Below are positions 1 through 12,800 of a stretch of 64,000 nt of DNA, piece by piece; position 1 is the first letter of the stretch, and every line of letters begins with the position of its first letter. This DNA is from Owenia fusiformis (Eukaryota > Annelida > Polychaeta > Sabellida > Oweniidae), in contig CAIIXF020000012.1 in assembly GCA_903813345.2 (NCBI GenBank), positions 31,748,501 through 31,812,500 of the forward strand, in the 5' to 3' direction. The position numbers and the translations under genes are program-made. The notes beneath the pieces were generated by a model that saw nothing but the letters and a program-made list of their open reading frames with translations, searched no databases and had not been told where the DNA came from.

Positions 1-255
1 TTGCATGTTTCTCAATCTTTGTGCAAACTCTGGTATCAGAATCATTATGATAACTTTCTCCAAATTTTAGATAATTTTTTTTTACTCTCCCCTACCCCCA
101 AGTTTTCAATTTCCCCATTTCGATTGATATTCCATCGTTTTGTGGTTACAAGGCAAAATCATAGACCGAGATTGTATTGAAATAATACAGTCGAACGTTC
201 ATCTATGTTCTTACTTCATCACTGATTGTCATTTGTAGTACATCATTAAATATGA
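1..255. repeat. dispersed repeat, copy 1 (second copy near 8550-8800)
   Basis: The stretch matches 8550-8800 in direct orientation with moderate divergence (shared CCCCTACCCCC tract and a common CAGAATCATxATGATAA segment). It is cut by the window edge. Family unknown. Confidence 0.7.
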
Positions 256-676
256 ACCTAAGACTACAAACTATCATAAAATCAACGCTGAACCATTCCA
301 CGAAGATGCTGTTTCCAAATCTGCATGACCCCGCATGGGGAATGCAAAGTTTAGGAAACAACATCTGAGAGGAATGAAGCAGCCACAATGCATTAAGTCT
401 TGGGCCTAAATTATTTTCACACATTGCAAAATATTTTCTATAAAGTCACCTAAAAGATACAACATTCTTAAAAGAACACATTTTCTATGAAACTTTTTGC
501 AAGGGTCAAATATTGGAAAACTCAATTTCAATCTCAATCAACTGTACACAACACAACTGAACATAACAAATGCGTCATTGATATTTCACACACTGTTTAT
601 TATTCGAATACTCTACTGTTCGGATTGGCTGGAATCGGACACACCTTACCTAGCTACATGTATGTGTGAATCTTAT

Positions 677-682
677 TTTATT
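677..682 (-). promoter_or_regulatory. candidate poly(A) signal AATAAA of the DUF4874/DUF4832 gene
   Basis: AATAAA on the minus strand about 40 nt after the proposed stop; a second AATAAA lies at 596-601. Confidence 0.4.
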
Positions 683-720
683 CTACATTTTACGTAATAC
701 ATCGGTTTAATATTCCGTTG

Positions 721-855
721 TTAAGCGGAAGTTGCACTGGTTGAAGCGCACTCTAGCGTACATTCCCACACTCTATTGTACGAACTCAGGGCAGGGGCGC
801 TTATTGAGGAAAACACAGAGCATTCAGTACCAGTACTCGATGTGTCGGAACTCAC
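721..855 (-). CDS. DUF4874/DUF4832 gene terminal exon 12
   Basis: Phase-0 exon after a TACTAG acceptor, 44 serine/threonine-rich codons then TAA. Composition suggests a disordered or O-glycosylated tail; it has no family motif, so the call rests on phase, acceptor and position. Confidence 0.65.
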   Translation of the reverse strand: MSSDTSSTGTECSVFSSISAPALSSYNRVWECTLECASTSATSA

Positions 856-3800
856 CTAGTAATGGAAAAGACGGTGATCATGACCGTGATCAATTATTTC
901 ATATGACTTAAAGTCCTCTAATTATATGTTCTAAATTATATATTCTAAAACAAAGTATAACATGAAAAACGTCACTAGTTGCGATTTGTTACAGACGCCA
1001 AACGCCGAACACCATCCACAAAAAAAGTTGGAGACAATAAAAATATGTTACCACCTCTGGTGGTGACATAATACAACGGAGTGTGACAGTAATTAATAGG
1101 GAGTCATCAAAAAACTGTCGAGTATCTTTATCTGCAATGTCACTTACCGTTAGAATATGCCCAAGATTGTTAAATCCTGTTTGAAATTCTGGTACATCGC
1201 TATTCGCAAACAAGATGTACTGATTGGAATCCCAACTCCGCCTAGGGTTATACATTCCAAGGAGCACCTTAAATGAATTACATTAAATGTAAATCCCTAT
1301 GATTGGGTTCTTATGTAATTCCTATGAACAGATAGCAACAATTATATAATAGAAATGTTCAGTATTTATTACGGACTTCTTTTAGAATTTTATCTTGTTG
1401 TTCTTGGTAGAAGATGGTATATTTATGCATATTTGTCGAGAAAAAATATTTTGCTGGGAGTGTGACTTTTTGTAATTGTATACATGTACACATTATGGTA
1501 AAATACAGGGCGTTCAATAAGTACTGATAAAAATGCTATAACTTTTTTTAACTTTTTATATTTCCGACTTCCTTTTCTACTTAACATTGTTGAGTATTGA
1601 ACTGATGTACTGTTGGAGTTAAAAGAATGTACTATTACAGGAAGGTAGTACTGGGTCGAGCCTAAGGTGGTTCGTGGTGGTTCAGGTCTGCACGAAAAAA
1701 TTTGAAAATAACCGACTTAAAATGTGAACAGTTTCATAAATAATTTTATTTTTGAATCCATTTTGATAGTTGATTAATAAACAGTAATACTAAGATACCT
1801 TCGCAACACCTATTGATGACATCAACGAATTCGAACAAATTGTAAGTTGGAAATGACATCAATGAGCAATCCATAAGAATACAATTATACCACAGAGCAA
1901 TTTAAGATCGATCAGGTGACATACGACATCATTGAGAACATCACATGAACTCATTTTTTTATAATTTTTTTATTTCAAAGAATAAGCATGTTAAAGCAAT
2001 TGCAAAAAAAACAATTACAGTACAGTTACATGCATGGTAAACCTGCATTTTACAATTTTACAATACATCACATGAACTCTGCAGAAATTATGCCATCGAC
2101 AACATGGCTGGTGAACAGAATATCAATAATATTCACCATCAAATTAGAAGCAGCATCAAGTTCTATATATCCTTAGGTAAATCAAAACAGTATACAATAA
2201 AGGACATATGAGGCTTGGGAAGGACACTACATGTATGTCTATCTTATATCGTCGATTCCGCTATTTCAGAGAGAGACAGTCATCAGTTGAAGATGAATTG
2301 AGACAGAGGTGACCAAAAGCTGTAACTCCCCCTAGTCAGATTAATACGATAAAATAATATCCGATGAATTCCTATCAGAAAAATTGCAGACATTACTGAT
2401 TCAAGTATTGGTCGTGAAAACCATGTTATTCATAATGATTTAGAAATAAAATTGATGTGTGACAAGTTGGTGCTCAAGCAATTGCAATCAATCAATTGAC
2501 TATGGGGCAATATTCACATTTTAAGTCATTTTGAAACATTTTTCATGCAGACCTGATCCACCACTAACAACCTTTTTATCAGTACTTATTGAACGACCTC
2601 TACATTGGTCAAAAACATAAAAATGGAATTGTTAATGATATTTTCGCAATTCTTTTTTTACTTCGTTTTACGTGGGGGGGCTTTCTGAAAGTTCAAATAA
2701 TTGTAGTAAGAATATTATTTGTAGATGTCGCAATATCAATATGCTTAATTTGATGTCCATAAATTTGATAGACGACGATCTATAAGAATATCACACTTAT
2801 GGACATAAAGAGCTGCGCAATAAATGATGACGTAATCAAAAGCTTCATAAGTTATACGTTATACTGGAATAATAAACATGCTATAAGTGAGTTGTGAAAT
2901 CTCTCTATTTTGCAGGCATTAATGCTTACCAAGAGAACGGGATTGATGAATACTTACATAATGTACTACATTTGTTCCGCTATATCTAATGTCTTGGACA
3001 TACTCGTTGATACGTTTTTTCGAAGTTTGTGGCCTATCTAAGCCAAATCTCAGGAGAACAAGTAGGGGCGTTTCAAGGATCTAAAACTCGAGGCGAAACA
3101 CTGGCGAATCCAGAAGCTAACAAGGAGGGGGGGGGACATTACAAATCAGAAAATAATTGCCTCATCCCTTGCTACACTCTTGAAAAGAGTTTTCTACCTC
3201 ATATACGCCATCGGGGAAGCTTTCTGGAATGCCAAGAGTTCCTTCTATCACAATTGGCCCTACTTCCGTCTGCCAGTCACGTACCTCGATATCAGGGATG
3301 ACAGCGCGATACAATGTTCCTCTGAAGCATCAAATAGTTATAGTTTCCATACGTATACTGTCTTTTTTGTTCAGCTATAGCCATATCAGTTTACTCAAAT
3401 ACTGACATTGAGGTAAGGTCGTGTATAATGGGTGAAAAATGAGACGCTTACATTGCAGTGAAATAGGCTATGCTTCATAATTTAACTAATATTATAGTAC
3501 TAATAATTGAATTAAACTCACGCTGCGTCTCTTAAATAGAACGCCATTGTTTTCTCATTGAAAGGGGTCGACCACCCGGTGTTCCTAAGCTCGAGACGAA
3601 AACAAAACCTCCCACCTTTGGCAACTCTGTCCGGAATAACACTCTGAAAAATTCAGATAACACAAAATAAGATTGTTTTTTTTTCACTTTACACTAATAA
3701 AGGCTAAATTTCCTCGCGGCACGTCATTTATGCCTTGGTCACATTTGCTCCGTTTTCACCACGGCGCCCGGCCGATTGAGTATTTTGTTCAAAATTGAAT

Positions 3801-6800
3801 AAAATATTGAACAAAACACTCAATCGGCCGGGCGCCGGCCGATGAATCGGTGCAAATGTGACCCAGGCATTAAATGAGTAGTAACTTGGTGCTCGCCCGA
3901 TTTAGATCCTCTGCGCCCGCAGGACCATTGACTCTGTAACTAAGACCACCGTAGAGCAAAGACTGGGACATTATTAGAAAACCATTTGCTTTAAACGATT
4001 AAAGCATTTACCATTTTCGATTGTTCTTTTCCATTATTTCCACGCTCTATAATAAAACTGAAGAACAAAGTACACCTAGCACTATTTATGAGAACTCCTG
4101 TCACAGTTTTAATAGATACGTGTGCTAATGCCTTGGTCACATATGCTCCGATCCATCGGCCGGCGCCCGGCCGATTGAGTGTTTTGTTCAATATTGTATT
4201 CAATTTTGAACAAAATACTCAATCGGCCGGGCGCCGTAGTGAAAATCGGAGCAAATGTGACAAAGGCATTATATGTGCTATTTTACCCTTTCCAGCAAAA
4301 ATCTGTAACCAAGATTTCTATGTATATCGCCGTAACAACCCCCAAGAATCCACAGGTCTATAACATCTTGTCTGTAGGCTCGGTTGAGGAAATCATAGTG
4401 GAAGTACGCCATTTCTGACGTTGCAGTGGGACACTCAGACCTTTTGATCGAATGAATGAAAGTTAAATGAACATGAATAGTTACGATACCGAGATATACA
4501 TATAAGCTTATATATAGGCTATAGATAAACTGGGGTTACGTATTAGTGCGCATGCGTGTCAACTAATCAAAAATATGTAGTTTGACAAATGTTACTATAC
4601 TAGTAGATTGAAACGAAGAATAACATTTGATAAAAAAATAAATAATTTATTCTCAGATTATTATTCTGCATGCTCCAAAGAAAGAAATCAAACATTGACG
4701 TTTTCATAAATGTTTCCTGATTAGTAGCCTACGAGAAGGACATTTAAGACCCCGAATGTAGGTTACCTTCCAGGTGGATTAGTGCTAACTTGATTGCATT
4801 CTCCACCCTGTGCCAGATAGCGCGTCTCCGCATTCAGGTAAGGATAGTCGACGTTGGGATCTATGATTGTTCCCATGTCAGTGTCGCTTGCAAGGAAAGC
4901 GTCGTTTAGGTGACCTACATGTACCATAATATGTATTACATTTGTAAAGGGTAAACACCCCTCCATAAGTCTGGCAACCTTTTCCCCCATAGGCTTGTGT
5001 GTTAAAGGAGGGGTGTGTAGGTCTTTATAAAGATACAGTGGTGGAGGTCATTATGCAATTGATGACTGTTCTGACTCTTTCATTTAGATCACCAGAATCA
5101 TATTGTATTCCAAGCATACAGTACATAAAATGCCTATATTTGAAGAGCCAATCCTTAACGAAACAAAACTACCCGCCGAAATCTCCGGGTATTGGATTTT
5201 CCATTGATGTTGGATGGGTACTTTAGGCCTATAACATTTGAGAAGTAATGCAACATTCACCTGTTCTGCCTTTCAGTGTTCGGTTGTATGCGTCCTCTCG
5301 GGAGACGGGCGTTTCATCGAGATACATGACCCGCTTTTGCCAAGGATACCTGAGTTGGACTTGTCTACATAGGAAAAAGTAATTCATTTATTTATATATA
5401 ACCAGTCACGTGAATCAACAGTACATGAAAAATGGAGAGTTCATATGTCTCCAAAAGCAGTTTCGTTCGTTTCAGGATTGCACTGAACGAAATGCTAGGA
5501 GACTGAGAGAGGAAGACGATATGCGCTTGTATTCGCGAATGCAACTAACGGCTTTCGGCTACCGGATTAACTTACTTTTAAGTGTGACTCATTTTACTTA
5601 CCTGCGACTATTCCATTCATGCTTTAATAAGTTGGTCAGTAGGTTTAACTGGTGCCGACAACCGAAAGTTGCATTCGCGAAAAAAAGCTAAGTCAAGAGT
5701 ATTGCAACTTACATGTGTGACGGGACAGCAGCTAACAATGCTTCTAAAATATCTGCTCTTTCAACGAACATTTCCGGGGGATATCCGCGTATGTTTCCCG
5801 GTGCACTCCAGTCTCTAAACTGCGGGTCCCCAAAGTGTGTTGTATAGTACCATTCACCTGTGTAATGTAAAAGATATTTCAACATTTTAGACTCAATATA
5901 CCTACCGTTCAAATTGAATGTAGAAAAAGGAATAGTATGCGATCCTAATGTCTATAAACCCTATAAATGATGTCGCTGTTATCTAAAAACAACGAAATGA
6001 AGTATGCAATTTTAAGTGTTAAAGTTTCTATTGATATTTTGATAACAACGAGTTGCAGAAGTCCTAAATTAAAAGGTAGGTTACCGCGATGTCGTGGCCT
6101 TAACTATCATAAAGAAGGGGACAAACATAATTTATGCGATCCCATTTTGATAAAAATGAACAAGTGCCAAATGGAAAAAACTTGAAAATGTTACAAAATA
6201 TAGCAAGAAGAAGATAAAACATATTTAAAGACTACAGCCATTCTCGACAAAAACGCCCTTATATCCCTTAAGATACTAAAAAGTGGGCTAGTACCCCATG
6301 TTCCAATGAAACCAGAATTCATCACCGCAATCACATCAGCATAGTCTGAAAACACTGGGGCCAGCTGTTGAATATGCCCCAACATTACAGGTTTTGTCGC
6401 GTCTCCATAGGGGGCGCTGGGTCTCTAAAATGAAGAATTAAAAATGATAAAGAGGGGCTTGCACATATATAACTCACTTTTTTAAAATAAGTATCAATGG
6501 TATCTTAATCCGTGCTTTATTACTATATTGTCTTCCATTGGTTTCATCATAACTGTCTTTCATTGATTAATTCTCAAGTTCATAAGTACCATAGACGTCA
6601 GTAAATTGCCGCGCATTACAATTGCCGAAAGGCCCTGGAAAACATAATTTGCGGAATTTTAATTTGTCGACCTCTCACCTCTTATGCATGTTACTAGTAT
6701 AAATTAGCTTTTAATCGTTGAATTCATCATAAATACCACTATTATGATTATTAGCATCTAATGAATCGTAAAACATATACATTTACATTCGTTGAATGTG

Positions 6801-9800
6801 CCCCGACGTTGCGTCTCAATAGGGGGCGCTGAGCTACAAACTTCCGGTCACCAAACACCGTAGTGTCTCACCTGTGTGTCGATATAATGGAATCTTGGTA
6901 TCACAGTCATGCCAGCATTTCGAATGAAATCAAGGTCCGTTCTAACTTGTTGTATGAACTCTGCCGATAGAGGGCTCTCTCTAAATAAATCCATCACCCA
7001 TTGGCGGTTTATCCATGTGATTCCATAATCGGCTCTTAGCGTATTCAGCCTAGACACCTAAATAATATGCCTGACTCTGTGTATTTGTATCATTTAATTT
7101 ATTGCCCCTCCAATCATGGAAATAATATATTATTACAGTATATAATAGATGTAATAAAAATAAAGATTTATAAAAATACAAAGACAAGCGGAAAGTATTG
7201 ATACAGCAGAAACCCCCTGGTTAGCCCATGTTCTCCCCCGGGGGTTCCACTGCACCACTGTGCCATCCATTACGATTTCAAAATGAGAAGGGAAATTATA
7301 TACAAAAGCAGTTGTCTAGGACATCACCAGAAGTGCCAATCACGCCATTTGTTGACATCCTGGATGGTGCTTCATGTTACAGTATCACTCCATCCTGAGA
7401 ATGTACATATTTTGCACAGCTGTTGGGATGCATTTAAGTTTTTCGTTTGATAGTGTCTCCATCTTCTCCTGTTTTTATTTGGGTTCTGATATTCATCTTC
7501 TTACAATTACTATTTAAAGAACTCGATTTATTTGATAGGATTCTTTCTTCCATTGCCAACATTCTGGTTGATCAAGGCTGGCCCGGAATTGAGAAAATCT
7601 AGTACGAACTGTACATGGATTGATTCCCTTGAGTTAAGCTATAGGTAGTGCAAATTGAGCAAGGCCGACACCGATTGCTCAAGACTGGCTCATCAAAGGA
7701 AACATTGATGAAGAGAGATTGGGACAAATGTAGATAAGGCATTAACATGACATAATGTCACCACTTCGGCAATATCATGAGTTCAATCTTAAGTCAGATT
7801 TGAACTCCTGATTTTGAAAAAAGTGTCAATTTCAGGCAAGTTGAAAAATACCTTTTTGACCTTTTTACCTTGAGAAGGTTAGTGAAGGTCAAGTCTTAAA
7901 TTTAAAAATCAGATTTGAATTTTCAAGATCTTGTAGATGATTTTTGAAAAATGGTCAATTTGAAGCAAGTTGAAAAATACCTTTTGAGCTTTTTGATATT
8001 GAGAAGGTCATTGAAGGTCAAATCTCAAATCCAAAGTCAGATTTGACCTTTTGAGAACTTGTAGATGACATTGAAAAAATTGAAGTCAATCTAAACAATA
8101 TTCAATGACGTAGGAACAATGTACGCCAAAACGTCAATGCGTAGTGTTGAAAAGCTAGAATAAAAAGGCTTTTTAATCTCCCTATGTTTTTAAGTCATAA
8201 CTCCTCGATCATTGTTAATAGATTGCCAAGTTTAGGATCTCGAGCACACTAAAGAAATGTTTTGGACACCATGTAATACAGGTATGTTCGATTTGTTCAA
8301 TAGTACTTTTGTATAAAGCACGTTTTGGCGTAAAAATCAAGGTGATTTGGGGTATAGGGGCAAAGTTACTATAGTCGGAAGTTTAAGCCAAAAAATTGAA
8401 ATTCGTAAAATATTTATAGTTACATTGTTTCTAATACTATAGAAAATAATTAATCATTCATACTATGTTGGGTAGATAGTTCTGATTTAACAGATTGAAT
8501 TCGCTTTCCAACATGCTTTATTTCATGAAAATCGATTTTAGTCAATTTTTGTGCATGTTCCATAATGTAAACTGTGGTACCAGAATCATAATGATAAACC
8601 TCTCCCAATTTAAGATTTTTTTCCCCTACCCCCGATTTTTCAATGTCACTTATTCAATTTATATTCCTTTGCTATGTGGTTGCTAGTGAAAATCATGGAC
8701 CGAAATTATATTGAAATGACGGTAAGTCAGCATTTATCTATTATCTTACTAAATCACTAATTGTTATAATTGTTATTTGTAGTACTTCTTGGAATATGAA
8801 TGTTAAAGACAAAAACAAGTTGAATTTGAAATTGTTGATTATTCAGTTTAGCATTCCATTGATTTCAATGAGTTTTCGTGATGCCTGGTATCTATGAAAA
8901 TACAACTTCAGTTCTAGGAAAGCAATTACCCTAATTTTTTATTTCATTCGAAAGATAATAGATTATTATTTTAGGAAATAAAGCATTTAGGCACCAATTA
9001 TTATTTTGAAAGGCAATTAACAATTTATCAAAATGACACCCTGACCTTTGTTAAGGGGGTTTATTTGGTCTTGCGAATAAGGTTGCAGATATTAGAGTTA
9101 GTTGTATCATTGATAGCCTTGCCCAAGTCGGTCTCTTTTACTTAGTTTCTTTAGTCTGTATTGTCGAGATCTAAAATTTTGGCTTTTCATGGTGATTTTA
9201 TATGATAAACATTTTAAGCGCAATAGAAAGGTATTGTATTACCATAAAAATTACGTTTTACGAGCATAAAATAGGCGTTTTGATATTAAAGATTTGAGAC
9301 AATTTTTGGCGTAGTGTTGAATTTACACCTTCCTACGCTTCTGAATATTTGTTAAGTTATGGAAAGTTTTTAGAATTTGTTACAGACGCCGGACGCCAAC
9401 CACCAACCGCCGTCACAAAAAATGAAGACATAACAATATCTCATCACTTTTGATGGTGACATAGAAAGTTAGTCACAATTGAATAAAGCAGGCTCCAAGT
9501 GAACAGAGCTTATACCAAGTGACCATAGGATAACATGTGCGAGTGATGTATCATTTACGTATATATAAGGGTTATGTACTGGGAGGTTTTGGATATAGGG
9601 TATATCATGAGGGATATATTTATATTTCCTCGATGGATCGAAGGGACCAAGGGGAGATATAGAGATAATCCTATATGAGGTCCAGGATATTGGGATTATC
9701 CCGAGGCAAATATAATATATTTGCCTGAGGGCCGCAGGTCCCGAGGGAAAATATATTATATTGGCCAAGGGATAATCACAATATCCTGAACCGACTATAG

Positions 9801-12800
9801 GATAATATGTTTATCCCATACCAATCTTGGTCATCTGGTTCACATTGTTCAATTGTGGAAATATTTTAGAATATTCATGTCCAGTTTTGATTTCTTGGCC
9901 GTGGGCGGATTTTTCTGTTCTCTCAAATATTCCCACATTTATTTTCTCGAATTTTTGATTGATTAAGTGGATGCTCCTTCCCTTTTTAAAACCATCAAAC
10001 AGATCCCGATTGTCTGTGTTTTGTCCAGTGTCGTTTACAGTCATTACGCGAACGTTACAAATTATGAACCAAATGCGAGCGGCGATTATGACGTAGCGGG
10101 CAGATATACTATATCTGCCCGCTCGGAGCGGGACGTAAAGCTATATCTGCCCGCTGATGAAAATATAAGTTTTTACAAACTGGCTTTATGTACCTGTAAC
10201 ACGTCCAAGTATGGGATAAATAAATATTTCCCGAGGGATATACGCTATATCCAAAACCGACCGTACATAACTGGTGGTGCATCTCAGACATGAGACGGGT
10301 TGGGGTTCCACCTTTTTCAAATGACAAGATAGGCCTATATACTGTAAAAGCACAATTTATATTTAACATTTTTGTAATATTCCTTTACTTCAATACAATG
10401 AAATTGTAACACTTAAACTTTTTAAAATATTTAAAACTTTTAAATCTTTAAACTTCTTAAGAATTTTGAAAAATTCACTGGAGCGGGATGGATATTTTAT
10501 ATTTCCCCGCATTTGGCCGGCCTAGTGCGGGACATATGCAATATATCCTGCCCGCTCCTCAGATATGATATATATTCCCGGGTGATATCTACCCATTACC
10601 CACTTAAGTATGAGATACAAATCAATACGATATCATAAGCGAGTGATATATCAAATACGGGTTATCATGTGCGAGTGGTTACGTATAGTCAATACTAATG
10701 TCATAAGCGAGTGATGTATCATATACGGGATATCATGTGCGAGTGGTGTATCATTTACGTATAATCAATACGATATCATAAGCGAGTGATATATCAAATA
10801 CGGGTTATCATGTGCGAGTGGTTACGTATAGTCAATACTAATGTCATAAGCGAGTGATGTATCATATACGGGATATCATGTGCGAGTGGTGTATCATTTA
10901 CGTATAATCAATACGATATCATAAGCGAGTGATATATCAAATACGGGTTATCATGTGCGAGTGGTTACGTATAGTCAATACTAATGTCATAAGCGAGTGA
11001 TGTATCATATACGGGATATCATGTGCGAGTGGTGTATCATTTACGTATAATCAATACGATATCATAAGCGAGTGATATATCAAATACGGGTTATCATGTG
11101 CGAGTGGTTACGTATAGTCAATACTAATGTCATAAGCGAGTGATGTATCATATACGGGATATCATGTGCGAGTGGTGTATCATTTACGTATAATCAATAC
11201 GATATCATAAGCGAGTGATATATCAAATACGGGTTATCATGTGCGAGTGGTTACGTATAGTCAATACTAATGTCATAAGCGAGTGATGTATCATATACGG
11301 GATATCATGTGCGAGTGGTGTATCATTTACGTATAATCAATACGATATCATAAGCGAGTGATATATCAAATACGGGTTATCATGTGCGAGTGGTTACGTA
11401 TAGTCAATACTAATGTCATAAGCGAGTGATGTATCATATACGGGATATCATGTGCGAGTGGTGTATCATTTACGTATAATCAATACGATATCATAAGCAA
11501 GTGATACCGTATATCAAATACGGGTTATCATGTGCGAGTGGTTACGTATAGTCAATACTAATGTCATAAGCGAGTGATGTATCATATACGGGATATCATG
11601 TGCGAGTGGTGTATCATTTACGTATAATCAATACGATATCATAAGCGAGTGATATATCAAATACGGGTTATCATGTGCGAGTGGTTACGTATAGTCAATA
11701 CTAATGTCATAAGCGAGTGATGTATCATATACGGGATATCATGTGCGAGTGGTGTATCATTTACGTATAATCAATACGATATCATAAGCGAGTGATATAT
11801 CAAATACGGGTTATCATGTGCGAGTGGTTACGTATAGTCAATACTAATGTCATAAGCGAGTGATGTATCATATACGGGATATCATGTGCGAGTGGTGTAT
11901 CATTTACGTATAATCAATACGATATCATAAGCAAGTGATACCGTATATCAAATACGGGTTATCATGTGCGAGTGGTTACGTATAGTCAATACTAATGTCA
12001 TAAGCGAGTGATGTATCATATACGGGATATCATGTGCGAGTGGTGTATCATTTACGTATAATCAATACGATATCATAAGCAAGTGATATATCACGGGATA
12101 TAATGTGCGAGTGATGCATCATTTTCGTAAAAATTAATCAATACGATATCATATGCGAGTAATGAATCGTATACGTATAGATCAATACGATATCAAGTGC
12201 AATGGATTATCATATACATAACCTACTGATAGTGGAGTATGGCTTGATGATTTTGTGTCGATTTCATACATAAACCCCCTCTCTGGATTTTCAATATGCG
12301 CCTGACTTGGAGCATATAGATACTCACTGTACCTAAATATAAGTAAAACAGCGCTTTGTATATTAGTGTTTTAACTCATCGCTGCAGACCAGTTGTCGTT
12401 GTACAGGGTGTTCTCTACATGTATATGTCATTATTTGTTGAACACCCTGTACATTTGACTTAGTGCAGGGTGTCAAATATTAGTTAAACCTGAATACATA
12501 GAATCTGTTTAGTGTATTTAGGCGTTCACTACAGAGAGGCAATTTTATACAGAGATAAGTGAAGTACAAGGGCCGATCAAAAAGTTTCTTACCGTTGGCT
12601 CTAGATTTTATAATAAGAGGAGTTGGAAGCTCAAACTTTAACATGAGACAGGATAGTTAGTTTGCTTGAAACTGCACGAGTTTCATATAAATTGGTTCAT
12701 TGGTTGTGACACAGATTCAATACACATTTTCAATGACTAAGTTAGGTGGAGCAGCGTTATATATAAAATATCTGCTGAGTTGTGGTTCTGGAAATTTACC

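Noticed and set aside
989-1147. Read-through of exon 11 past its donor (VSDIADKDTR and on)
   Set aside because: A perfect GTAAGT donor follows the conserved LGHILT block; a phase-0 exon with its own acceptor is available at 855.
1506-2600. Active mariner transposase gene
   Set aside because: Ends and TA sites fit the superfamily, but no frame reads like a transposase and the left and right arms differ by about 150 bp; it is called a non-autonomous relic.
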